Below are positions 58,037 to 64,000 of a stretch of 64,000 nucleotides of DNA, one piece after another; the first letter of the stretch is position 1, and each line of letters starts with the position of its first letter. A program made the translations under genes and the position numbers. The notes beneath the pieces were generated by a model, which ran no database searches, was not told the origin of the DNA, and saw only the letters and a list, made by a program, of their open reading frames with translations. Source of the DNA: Ancistrus triradiatus (lineage: Eukaryota > Chordata > Actinopteri > Siluriformes > Loricariidae); NCBI GenBank assembly GCA_025084515.1, contig JAJAGP010000358.1, positions 124,001-188,000 on the forward strand, written 5' to 3'.

Positions 58037-61000
58037 TATATATATATATATATATACACACATATATATAAAATTATAATATCTCAAATGCTTTTGTGAA
58101 CACACTGATCAGAACAGTGCCACCCATGACTTTAAATCTCCTTTAATCACCTGCCAATTAAGAATCTTATACCGAATATCATTTCAATAATGCACACGAT
58201 AATACAAACTAAAGTGCACTAAAGAAGCAGCCAAGAAAATTGCAATCGGTGCATCTCTAGTAACCACAGTACTTTGAACACAGATAGGTAAAGTTTCCTG
58301 CCACGGCCTTGAGATAAAGTGGTCATGATGGGAAGTAACCCATGGCTACAACTTTTTGTATATTTGTCCCTACTAATGTGGTCCTATGACATTATAACCA
58401 TGAGCTTAGTGCTTTATAGTTCACTCATCAACAAACAAATGATTATCCGAGTCATCCACCTGTTCCTGGTGCTGGTGAATATGGGCTGAGGCTCCTCCTC
58501 AGCTGTGGTGGGGTCTCCATACTCCTGATTACCGGCGGACTGGATGGCGACGCACCAAGGTTTTTCTCAGGTGGCCCACCAGGGGCTGCCCGAAGGGGTG
58601 TGGCTCCTGGGGCTAGGGGTCGTGGCATGGACACAGGAGTGGGCATGACAACTTGACGTTGCCGTACCTCTGAGAACAAAAGAAAAAAGTAAAAAAAAAA
58701 AAAAAAAAGCATTCCAAGTTTAACTGTAAAACATGTACATTTGTTACTAGGAGTTAACACAAGATCCTATTCTGAAGGTAACAGCACAATGTTTCCTTCA
58801 ACTGAGCTTTAACTGGTTACACAGACAATTTAATATACAGGGACTTCAACACACCTTGTCCTGGTTTGGGAGTCATAACTGGTTTAACTGGAGTAGATTC
58901 GGCTTCCTTGGAAAAAAACAAAACAAAAGTATTATCAGATGTATGATCATGATAATACATCTGAGAAACAATTATAAAAATGACATTTCTACATGTAATG
59001 CGTAGGGTTATCACAATTATTACAATCGTCTAATCACAATTATTTAAGAGAATCGCGGTTAATTGATGTTATCTCAATTATGTAGGAGTTCACACATTTT
59101 TTACACACTTGATACATTTCTGCAACATGTCGAATGTGAATTGGGTGTACTGGGTTGAGGAAACTAAGTCTGAATAAAAAAGCAGTAAATGCATTCATTG
59201 AGATGTATTGAGGTTAACAAAAACGAGAAAACTTCCAATTTGGTGGTGTGACGTTTAGAGGGCAGCGCTGAGTAATGCTGGTGTATTTGTTAGCTGTGTA
59301 GGTAATTCTGTAATTATGTAATATGACAGAATGAGGGGTTTTTTGCAGATACTATCACTTTTGTCATGCTTTGCATCTTTATTTTTGTATATTTGTAGGA
59401 ATGTGTGTGAGGTTTTGGATGCAGGCATATGCAGTGCAGCATTCTGTCAGCAATCAGTATTAGCTGATAAACAAACATGGCTAGTAAGCAGGATATCTGT
59501 TCACTTTAGGCTTGTACTTCATTAGATCCATTCCCTGAACAGACAATTCAGTCATTAATTGCAGTCGTAAATCAGCAGCCAAAGTTTCACAATTGTGACA
59601 GGCCTAGTAATGCTTGCGTACTGAATACACACCATTCCGCTCTTTGATTCGGGGTCAAATCTCTCCAGAATTAACTTGGCATTCTTGTAGGTCTCGGTTT
59701 CCATCACCTGGTCAAGCTGGACAGACAGTCCACACAATTTGTTATAGATTAAATCTATAATAAAAGAGCTGTAATTTACATTCACAGTTTTATATGGATG
59801 CAAATGGTCCTATCTGCTTAATCCTGGTCAGGGTCGGTGCCTAGGAAGGCAGGAACAAGCCTTGACAGGGCCACTCAAACACTCAGGCCGGGACTCAAAC
59901 CCGTGCTGCTGGAGCTGAGGAATCCGCACCACCATTCCAAGTTATTTAATAAACATTCATAAAAGGAACGCTCAAACGAGGTCTAGCTTAATACAAGTGG
60001 TATCTGTCACAGGAACCTGACTGCTGCAGCCTGGCTGATGTTGAATTGGGACACTTTAGTCTAGATTCACGCATATCATCCCACAGATGAAACAGCTGCA
60101 TGCATTGAAGTGTAATGAATACTCACTATTTTTCTTTTCTGTGACTTTAAATCCTCCAATTTGTCATCTGAAACAAAAGACACACTAAATAATTTCAAAT
60201 GCTAACAATCGTCTGGTTTTTATTCAGTGGGTTGAGTGGATTACCCCCAAAATAAACCTTCAGCTGTGAATAGGGTTGGGTTATTGAAAAAGTATTCGGA
60301 CCGGTTCCAAAAATCCAAGCACCGTGTACCCATTTAAAAAACAATTTCGATTCCATTCATCAGTTCCTACTAACCTATTGTATCCTAAAGTATAACTGTA
60401 CTAAGGAAGCACCTATCTGCCAGGACCGGCGAGAGTATTAGAGGACACTCAAAAGAAAATAACTAAATGCAGTATGTGGAAACTTGACCTGTTGTAAAGG
60501 AGGTTGCACCTCCAACATGTCTGCGGTCTGTCAGCCCAAATGATGTAGACACTTGTAGAGTCCAATGCTTAATGTGAACAAAGCTTAACGTGGTTTAATG
60601 TCCTAAAACAACGACCTAAGAACACTACATTTCTTTTAATTACTACTAGTCATAAGTAATCTCTACTGCTGAAATGATGAACATGTGGTCCAAACAGTTT
60701 TTTTCCCCATTTAAACCAGTAGTAAAAATGACTACTTTCCATTTGGACCACGTGTTAATCATTTCAGCAGTAGAGAGTATTAATTAAGAGAAGTTTGATG
60801 TTTCTAGGTCACTGCTTTAGTAAGCCACATTAAGCTTTTACTTATAGGTTTAAATGAAAAAGAAAAAAAAAAAAGAAAGGACAAAAACCTTCATGTAAAT
60901 GTATGAATTTTTTTTTCCACCATTTTGGAATTGAAACCCAATCCTAGCTGTGTATCATTAATTTAAAAAATAATACATAGAAAATAAAAACTTACTCAGA

Positions 61001-61290
61001 AACTAGGCCATGAGAACTGTGATCACATTCCACATATTCAAGCTGAAAGGCAAGGCTGTTATGTATTTGGACAAGTGTTTGGCTAGGCATGCATTTTCCA
61101 GTGCTTGGCTCAATTTCAAGCCTGTAGCAGAATGTTAATTCTGCTCCAGTCAGCTGATGATCATGAAACAGACACTTTCATAACTCCGCCTTAAGCAGAA
61201 ACCACAGAGAACCTTAGTGTCATAAACTTACTGTTTCTTTCTGTGCGTTTAGAGAAGAGGAATAGAAGCAGATAGCGTAACAACCACACC
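45933..61290 (-). CDS. lnpk: Lunapark (ER junction formation protein), 5' exons off the window
   Basis: Lunapark stabilises three-way junctions of the tubular endoplasmic reticulum. Nine exons join in frame: 61290-61232, 60167-60127, 59716-59633, 58906-58855, 58669-58460, 57211-57106, 56993-56923, 52390-52226, 46075-45933, giving about 309 residues; human LNPK is about 428, so roughly the first 100 residues (N-myristoylation site, first membrane helix) lie beyond the right edge. Visible in order: end of the second membrane helix (LLRYLLLFLFSKRTERN), a coiled-coil region (LEDLKSQKRKILDQVMETET), ETYKNAKLILERFDPES, a Pro-rich segment, PPMARPILPRERS, the four-cysteine zinc motif (ICQQC ... RCAYC) used for dimerisation, PARKTRPQAPRLPEF, and an acidic tail. 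In mammals LNPK sits between ATP5MC3 and EVX2-HOXD, the same order as here. Confidence 0.96.
46373..46986 (+). mobile_element. pogo/Tigger-like MITE, copy 5
   Basis: TACAGTGGCACCTCGGTTCT at the left and GAACCCGAGGTACCTCTGTA at the right are inverted. The interior has AAATAAGTCTCCATGGGTCC as in other copies. Confidence 0.78.
46990..47215 (+). pseudogene. Tc1/mariner transposase C-terminal relic
   Basis: Mixed frames resemble the end of a Tc1 transposase: a PDLNLIKTLWEMLN-like stretch near 47100-47140 (compare PDLNPIEHLWD), then SVEAPPH, KDLLRMSWCQK. It abuts a MITE at 47219. Confidence 0.5.
47219..47711. mobile_element. Tc1/mariner-like MITE, 'cactatatagacaaaagt' family copy 2
   Basis: Ends CACTATATAGACAAAAGTTT and ACAAATTTTGTTCATATAGTG are inverted. 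The interior matches 20616-21084 but carries 17 G in a row at 47622-47638 where the other copy has six. Confidence 0.8.
48161..48260. other. assembly gap (100 N)
   Basis: Exactly 100 N, the usual placeholder for a gap of unknown size. It falls in the last lnpk intron, so no exon is affected by the phases seen. Confidence 0.99.
48520..49965. mobile_element. Tc1 family 2 relic with a nested DNA element
   Basis: The left part (48520-49022) has CACACAAGTCCTAAAAGTAG and TCTGTCATTTATTTAAGG, as at 10748; the right part (49893-49965) has AGATGTTTAAGATCAT and the end AAAATTTCTAGCATCACTGTA. Between them sits a separate inverted-repeat element. Confidence 0.7.
49023..49892. mobile_element. DNA transposon or MITE with 'ggggccgtattcataaag' ends
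   Basis: Left GGGGCCGTATTCATAAAGAT and right ATCTTTATGAATACGGCTCC are near-perfect inverted repeats, with further inner pairing (CTAAGAATACTCCTAG and CTAGGAGCTACTCTTAG). About 870 bases with no intact coding frame. Class unresolved; a Harbinger-type relative is possible. Confidence 0.75.
50624..50817 (+). mobile_element. SINE family 1 (tRNA-derived), best copy
   Basis: tRNA-like head with A box TAGCCTAGTGGTTAAGG and B box GGTTCAAATCC, 42 bases apart, then body TTGGGTCCTTGAGCAAGGCC, AACCCACAATTGCTTGG and 3' end TGCTAAATGCTGTAAATGTA. At least six clear copies of this family are in the window, in both orientations. Confidence 0.92.
50823..51765. mobile_element. foldback element with long arms, carrying a nested SINE
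   Basis: The left arm starts ATTCTGCTTATTCTTTACTT and continues TTCTACAATTACAGACTGTA; the right arm reads GTCTGTAATTGTAGAACTAC and finishes AAGAATAAGCAGAAC. Inner arms (TTTGGGTGGTGGATCATTCT / GAATGATCCACCACCCAAAT) also pair. SINE family 2 splits the right arm at about 51461-51745. Confidence 0.8.
51470..51745 (-). mobile_element. SINE family 2 (tRNA-derived), nested copy
   Basis: On minus: head GCACGGTGGCTTGGTGGGTA (A box), B box GGTTCGATCCC, body GGGTCCTTTCTGTGTGGAGT, CAGTTTCCTCCCACAGTCCA. It lies within the right arm of the foldback element. Confidence 0.8.
52226..52390 (-). CDS. lnpk: lnpk exon: second half of zinc motif
   Basis: Starts FRCAYCYFMNPARKTRPQAP, where CAYC gives the last two zinc ligands, then RLPEFNFERRLRSESPDPQS and SAASNTPEDSDAHE. 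Acceptor CCTCAG, donor GTACAA. Confidence 0.96.
52540..52700. repeat. AT-rich MITE-like repeat with 'ttagttttagtc' words
   Basis: Repeated TTTAGTTTTAGTC units and a central pair GTCGACTAA / TTAGTCGAC-type palindrome (GTCGACTAATTATAATAAG and TTATAGTCGACTAAATC). Resembles fish hAT-type MITEs. Confidence 0.45.
52757..53035 (+). repeat. direct duplication of about 110 bases, 168 bases apart
   Basis: 52768-52870 and 52930-53035 share ATGCATGCATTGATAATAAA (second copy GCGTTG), ACTCAATTTCCA, and ACTCGGTGTGGACA followed by AGATATT. Confidence 0.8.
53759..54405. repeat. direct repeat of about 165 bases around a purine-rich block
   Basis: 53759-53935 and 54243-54405 share TGATTGGATCTTT, CCACCTTCCACAAAACTAAA, TTTCGTCTCG and CCTAGTTATTGTA. 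Between them 53937-54242 is strongly purine-rich on plus (GAGGAG, GGGG and AAAA runs). Confidence 0.75.
54400..55835 (-). mobile_element. Tc1-like transposon, family 1 copy E (left end missing)
   Basis: Starts at the segment CCAAAAGTTCAACTCAATAC after the left inverted repeat and ends GCCCCACTGTA. Minus-strand N-terminus reads MAKTKELSKDTRKKIVDLHQ then AGKSESTIGKQVGANTSTVG, a good family 1 HTH. Many single-base insertions occur at 54430-54850. Confidence 0.88.
55335..55475 (-). pseudogene. Tc1 family 1 transposase N-terminal region (copy E)
   Basis: ATG near 55472 opens MAKTKELSKDTRKKIVDLHQ and continues to VGANTSTVGAIVRK (first helix-turn-helix) before the frame changes. The downstream transposase in this copy has several indels. 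Confidence 0.75.
56235..56395. repeat. unclassified dispersed repeat, copy 2
   Basis: Matches 2490-2695: TGTGAAAATAACC, TATATTTACATTACAG, TCTGGTCAACG and AGAACATAATGC. Confidence 0.55.
56434..56460. repeat. poly-A run
   Basis: About 27 A with no interruption, in an lnpk intron. Confidence 0.9.
56923..56993 (-). CDS. lnpk: lnpk exon: first half of zinc motif
   Basis: Encodes YALICQQCFSHNGMALKEEF then EYL; CQQC supplies the first two zinc ligands. Acceptor TTCTAG, donor GTAAGA. 71 bases, phases 2 to 1. Confidence 0.95.
57106..57211 (-). CDS. lnpk: lnpk exon: conserved ARPILPRER segment
   Basis: Encodes MHPPGPPMARPILPRERS, then SVDRVIEYLVGDGPQN and part of an Arg codon. Very close to human HPPGPPLARPILPRER and EYLVGDGPQNR. 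Acceptor TTTTAG, donor GTACTG. Confidence 0.95.
57212..58459. other. lnpk intron with a CA/TA microsatellite
   Basis: Contains the microsatellite at 57969-58072. A stretch near 57385 (GAGTTGGGCGGTATGATGGT) resembles one end of a fish hAT MITE. Nothing else recognised. Confidence 0.5.
57940..58075. repeat. compound (CATA)n/(CA)n/(TA)n microsatellite
   Basis: CATA units, then about 33 CA units (57969-58034), then TA units. Frames over it (poly Val-Cys) are not genes. Confidence 0.95.
58460..58669 (-). CDS. lnpk: lnpk exon: Pro-rich cytoplasmic region
   Basis: Begins VRQRQVVMPTPVSMPRPLAP and continues through APGGPPEKNLGASPSSPP to SPYSPAPGT. Low-complexity and Pro/Ser-rich, as in the family. 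Acceptor TTCTCAG, donor GTGGAT, phase 1 at the end. Confidence 0.93.
58855..58906 (-). CDS. lnpk: lnpk exon: Pro-rich linker, 52 bases
   Basis: Encodes EAESTPVKPVMTPKPGQ plus one base; acceptor TCCAAG, donor GTGTGT. PKPGQ followed by EVRQR in the next exon matches PGQEIRQR in human LNPK. Confidence 0.88.
59633..59716 (-). CDS. lnpk: lnpk exon: coiled coil end and ERFDP motif
   Basis: Encodes LDQVMETETYKNAKLILERF then DPESKSGM. The acceptor GTCCAG at 59717 is preferred over a second AG nine bases on because it supplies LDQ, aligned to LEE in the human protein. The donor is GTGTGT. Confidence 0.9.
60127..60167 (-). CDS. lnpk: lnpk exon: coiled coil, 41 bases
   Basis: Encodes DKLEDLKSQKRKI between TTTCAG and GTGAGT. 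Very short; identified from the family sequence and the matching phases on both sides. Confidence 0.92.
60585..60845. repeat. long imperfect inverted repeat (hairpin) in an lnpk intron
   Basis: The core arms TCTCTACTGCTGAAATGATG and CATTTCAGCAGTAGAGA pair almost perfectly, flanked by ACATGTGGTCCAAA / TTTGGACCACGTGT; the pairing continues outward through CGACCTAAGAAC / TTTCTAGGTCAC to AAGCTTAACGTGG / CCACATTAAGCTT. Loop about 45 bases. Probably a MITE or foldback; no second copy seen. Confidence 0.75.
61232..61290 (-). CDS. lnpk: lnpk exon: end of second membrane helix
   Basis: First lnpk exon inside the window: VWLLRYLLLFLFSKRTERN, hydrophobic then basic, matching the membrane exit (SKRTERN) of vertebrate Lunapark. 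Acceptor TTACAG, donor GTAAGT. Enters with one base of a split codon, so at least one further exon lies upstream. Confidence 0.92.
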
Positions 61291-61422
61291 CTGTAAAGAA
61301 ACAAACAGAATAAATACAAGTCTGAGTTCATTTAGTGTCTACACCTGCTTGTTAATATGATAACTATAAGTATTGATATTTTGAAGTACACCTACTGCGA
61401 AAAAACCAAATACAAATTTGTG

Positions 61423-61424
<2 letters not shown>

Positions 61425-61453
<29 letters not shown>

Positions 61454-61545
61454 ATATATATATATAATAATATATATATATATAATATATATATGATATA
61501 TATATACACACCATACATACTATATACACACATACATATACATAC
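61425..61545. repeat. (TA)n/(CATA)n microsatellite
   Basis: Long TATA-rich run followed by CATA/CACA units next to the Tc1-like element. Frames of Tyr-Ile here are not genes. Confidence 0.9.
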
Positions 61546-61593
61546 ACACACACACCACCCCAAAACACACACACCCACAACACACGACACACA

Positions 61594-63294
61594 CCAGCTC
61601 AAAAATATAAAAGGAACACTTAAACAACACAATATAACTCCAAGTAAATCAAAAAACTGTGTGAATCAAACTGTCCACTTAGGAAGCAACACTGATTGAC
61701 AATCAATTTCACATGCTGTTGTGCAAATGGAATAGACAACAGGTGGAAATTATTGGCAATTAGCAAGACATACTCAATAAAGGAGTGGTTTTGCAGGTGG
61801 GGACCACAGACCACTTCTCAGTACCTATTCTTTATGCCTGATGTTTTGGTCACTTTTGAATGTTGGTGGTGCTTTCATACTTGTGGTAGCATGAGACAGA
61901 CTCTACAATCAACACAAGTGGCTCAGGTAGTGCAGCTCACCCATGATGGCACATCAATGCGAGCTGTGGCAAGAAGGTTTGCTGTGTCTGTCAGCATAGT
62001 GTCCAGAGGCTGGAGGCACTACCAGGAGACAGGCCAGTACACCAGGAGACAAGGAGAAGGCCGTAGGTGGGCAACAACCCAGCACCAGGACCACTACCTC
62101 CGCCTTTGTGCAAGGAGGAACAGGACGAGCACTGCCAGAGTCCTGCAAAATGACCTCCAGCAGGCCACAAATGTGCATGTGTCTGCACAAATGGTTAGAA
62201 ACCGACTCCATGAGCCTGGTATGAGGGCCCGAAGTCCACAGATGGGGGTTGTGCTCACAGCCCAACACCGTGCAGGATGCTTGGCATTTGCCAGAGAACA
62301 CCAGGATTGGCAAATTCGCCACTGGCAAACTGTGCTCTTCACAGATGAAAGCAGGTTCACACTGAGCACATGTGACAGACGTGACAGAGTCTGGAGATGC
62401 CATGGAGAGGGATCTGCTGCCTGCAACATTCTTCAGCATGACCGGTTTGACAGTGGGTCAGTAATGGTGTTGGGTGGCATTTCTTTGGAGGGCCGAACAG
62501 CCCTCCATGTACTCGCCAGAGGTAGCCAGAGGTAGCCATTAGGTACCGAGATGAGATCCTCAGACCTCTTGTGAGACCATATGCTGGTGCGGTTGGCCCT
62601 GGGTTCCTCCTAATGCAAAACAATGCTAGACCTCATGTGGCTGGAGTGTGTCAACAGTTCCTGCAAGATGAAGGCATTGAAGCTATGGTCTGGCCCGCTT
62701 GTTCCCCAGACCTGAATCCGATTGAGCACATCTGTGACATCATGTCTTCCTCCATCCACCAGCGTCACATTACACCACAGACTGTCCAGGAGTTGGCGGA
62801 TGCTGGGAGTCTGGGAGGAGATCCCTCAGGAGACCAGCCGCCACCTCATCAGAAGCATGCCCAGGCATTGTAGGGAGGTCATGCAGGCACGTGGAGGCCA
62901 CACACAATACTGAGCCTCATTTTGACTTGTTTTAAGGACATTTCATCAAAGTTGGATCAGCCTGTAGTGTGTTTTTCCACTTTAATTTTGTGTGTGACTC
63001 CAAATCCAGGCCTCCATTGGTTAATAAATTTGATTTCCATTGATGATTTTTGTGTGATTTTGTTGTCAGCGCGGTGCCACGGTGTGAGAAACACAGAACA
63101 AGAAGATTAACAAAGGCAGACTAATAGATAATGACTACGGGTCATTATTCAGATCGAAATAGAGAGTAGTGTGGTGAATTTGTGAGTGTTGTCCCCGTTA
63201 AACTTTGTACAGACAAAGTATTCAATGAGAATATTTTAGTTCATTCAGATCTAGGATGTGTTATTTAGTTGTGTTCCTTTGGTTTTTTGAGCAG
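61594..63294 (+). mobile_element. Tc1-like transposon, family 4, near full length
   Basis: Left AGCTCAAAAATATAAAAGGA and right TTCCTTTGGTTTTTTGAGCA are inverted ends. The element carries the best preserved transposase in the window (61891-62913). The right untranslated part contains about 140 bases (63071-63211) that seem foreign. Confidence 0.85.
61891..62913 (+). pseudogene. Tc1 family 4 transposase, two frameshifts and a lost catalytic Asp
   Basis: Starts MRQTLQSTQVAQVVQLTHDG, with paired HTH (AVARRFAVSVSIVSRGWRHY) and the Thr/Arg-rich TRRQGEGRRWATT. The first catalytic Asp is in VLFTDESRFTL. Near 62525 a small rearrangement (duplicated AGAGGTAGCC) shifts frame. The next segment, RPYAGAVGPGFLLMQNNARP, has Asn where active relatives have Asp (MQDNARPH), so the second catalytic residue is lost. 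ACSPDLNPIEH holds the third (Glu). A second frameshift lies near 62800, before the true end REVMQARGGHTQY at 62913. Normal length about 340. Confidence 0.85.
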
Positions 63295-63344
63295 ATGTGT
63301 AGGATGTGTATGATATTGTATGTATGTGTAATATATATCCTATA

Positions 63345-63420
63345 TCTAGGTATATATATATATATATTCGAATATAAATATTATATATATATATATAATA
63401 TAACCACAAGTATATATATA
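63345..63420. repeat. TA-rich microsatellite
   Basis: TATATATA runs broken by TTCGAATATAAATA and CCACAAG. Confidence 0.85.
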
Positions 63421-63494
63421 AATGAGTTTTTAAATGAAGGTGTTTATTATTAACGAAGAAAAAAAAATCTAAACCTACATGGCCCTGTGTGAAA

Positions 63495-64000
63495 AAGTGA
63501 TTCCCCCCCTTGTTAAAACATAACTTAACTACGGTTTATCACACCTGAGTTCACTGTCTCTAGCCACACCCAGGACTGATTATTGCCACACCTGTTCTCA
63601 ATCAGGACATCACTTAAATAGGACCTGCCTGACAAAGTGAAGTATACCAAAGGATCCTTAAAAGCTACACATCATGGGGAGATCCAAAAAAATTCAGGAA
63701 CAATTGAGAAAGAAAGGAATTGAGATCTATCAGTCTGTAAAGGGTTATAAAGCCATTTCTAAAGCTTTGTGACTCCAGCAAATCACAGTGACAGCCATTA
63801 TCCACAAATGGCACAGCCATGGAACAGTGGTGAACCTTCCCAGGAGTGGCCGGCCGTCCAAAATTACCCCAAGAGTGCAGCATCGACTCATCCAAGAGGA
63901 CACAAAAGACCCCACAACAACATCCAAAGAACTGCAGGCCTCACTTGCCTCATTTAAGGTCACTGTTCATGCCTCCACCATAAGAGACTGGGCAAAAAAT
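63495..64000 (+). mobile_element. Tc1-like transposon, family 5, left part, continues past the edge
   Basis: Starts GTGTGAAAAAGTGATTCCCC, an end seen in fish Tc1 elements, with the transposase start at 63674. The element runs off the right edge. Confidence 0.8.
63674..64000 (+). pseudogene. Tc1 family 5 transposase, N-terminal part, broken
   Basis: Starts MGRSKKIQEQLRKKGIEIYQ and SVKGYKAISKAL, then a frame break at 63768 (TTGTGACTCC where a Gly-Leu-Gln is expected). Downstream frames carry IHKWHSHGTVVNLPRSGRPS and ITPRVQHRLIQEDTKDPTTT. The catalytic domain would be beyond the window. Confidence 0.75.

Noticed and set aside
57807..58105. Val-Cys repeat open frames
   Set aside because: They translate the CA/TA microsatellite.
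61339..61632. Tyr-Ile-rich open frames near 61400-61600
   Set aside because: They translate a TA-rich microsatellite.

Overview
The window is a piece of a ray-finned fish (teleost) nuclear genome. It shows vertebrate genes split by GT-AG introns, very many Tc1/mariner-type transposon copies, tRNA-derived SINEs, long CA/TA microsatellites and one 100-N assembly gap. The Tc1 load and SINE types are typical of teleosts, possibly an otophysan such as a catfish, but the species cannot be fixed from the sequence.

Three protein genes are present, all on the minus strand. (1) chrna1, the muscle-type nicotinic acetylcholine receptor alpha subunit: eight coding exons between 22159 and 30, with the last (M4) exon beyond the left edge. 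(2) atp5mc3, ATP synthase membrane subunit c: complete, four coding exons from 32702 to 26881 plus a non-coding first exon near 32945-32970. (3) lnpk, Lunapark, the ER three-way-junction protein: nine exons from 61290 to 45933, with the N-terminal exons beyond the right edge. Every exon junction called here keeps the reading frame. The order chrna1 - atp5mc3 - lnpk, all in one direction, matches the mammalian block that continues into EVX2 and the HOXD cluster. CHN1 and ATF2, which lie between CHRNA1 and ATP5MC3 in human, are not seen here.

Almost everything else is intronic or intergenic repeat: five copies of one Tc1 family (4836, 8206, 15606, 18066, 54400), a second Tc1 family (10748, 14357, 48520), other Tc1-like elements (25031, 43320, 61594, 63495), a pogo/Tigger-like MITE family, foldback elements, two tRNA-derived SINE families, an L2-like LINE split by a hAT transposon (35225-39165), and a second LINE 3' end near 33775. 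Several are nested, so relative ages can be read. A 114-base pure G run lies at 45191 in the lnpk 3' flank.

No new multi-gene system was found. The most useful leads are the HoxD-side microsynteny with a short atp5mc3-lnpk interval, the layered transposon nests, the poly-G tract, a long imperfect hairpin in an lnpk intron, and a block at 53.7-54.9 kb whose bases may be unreliable.
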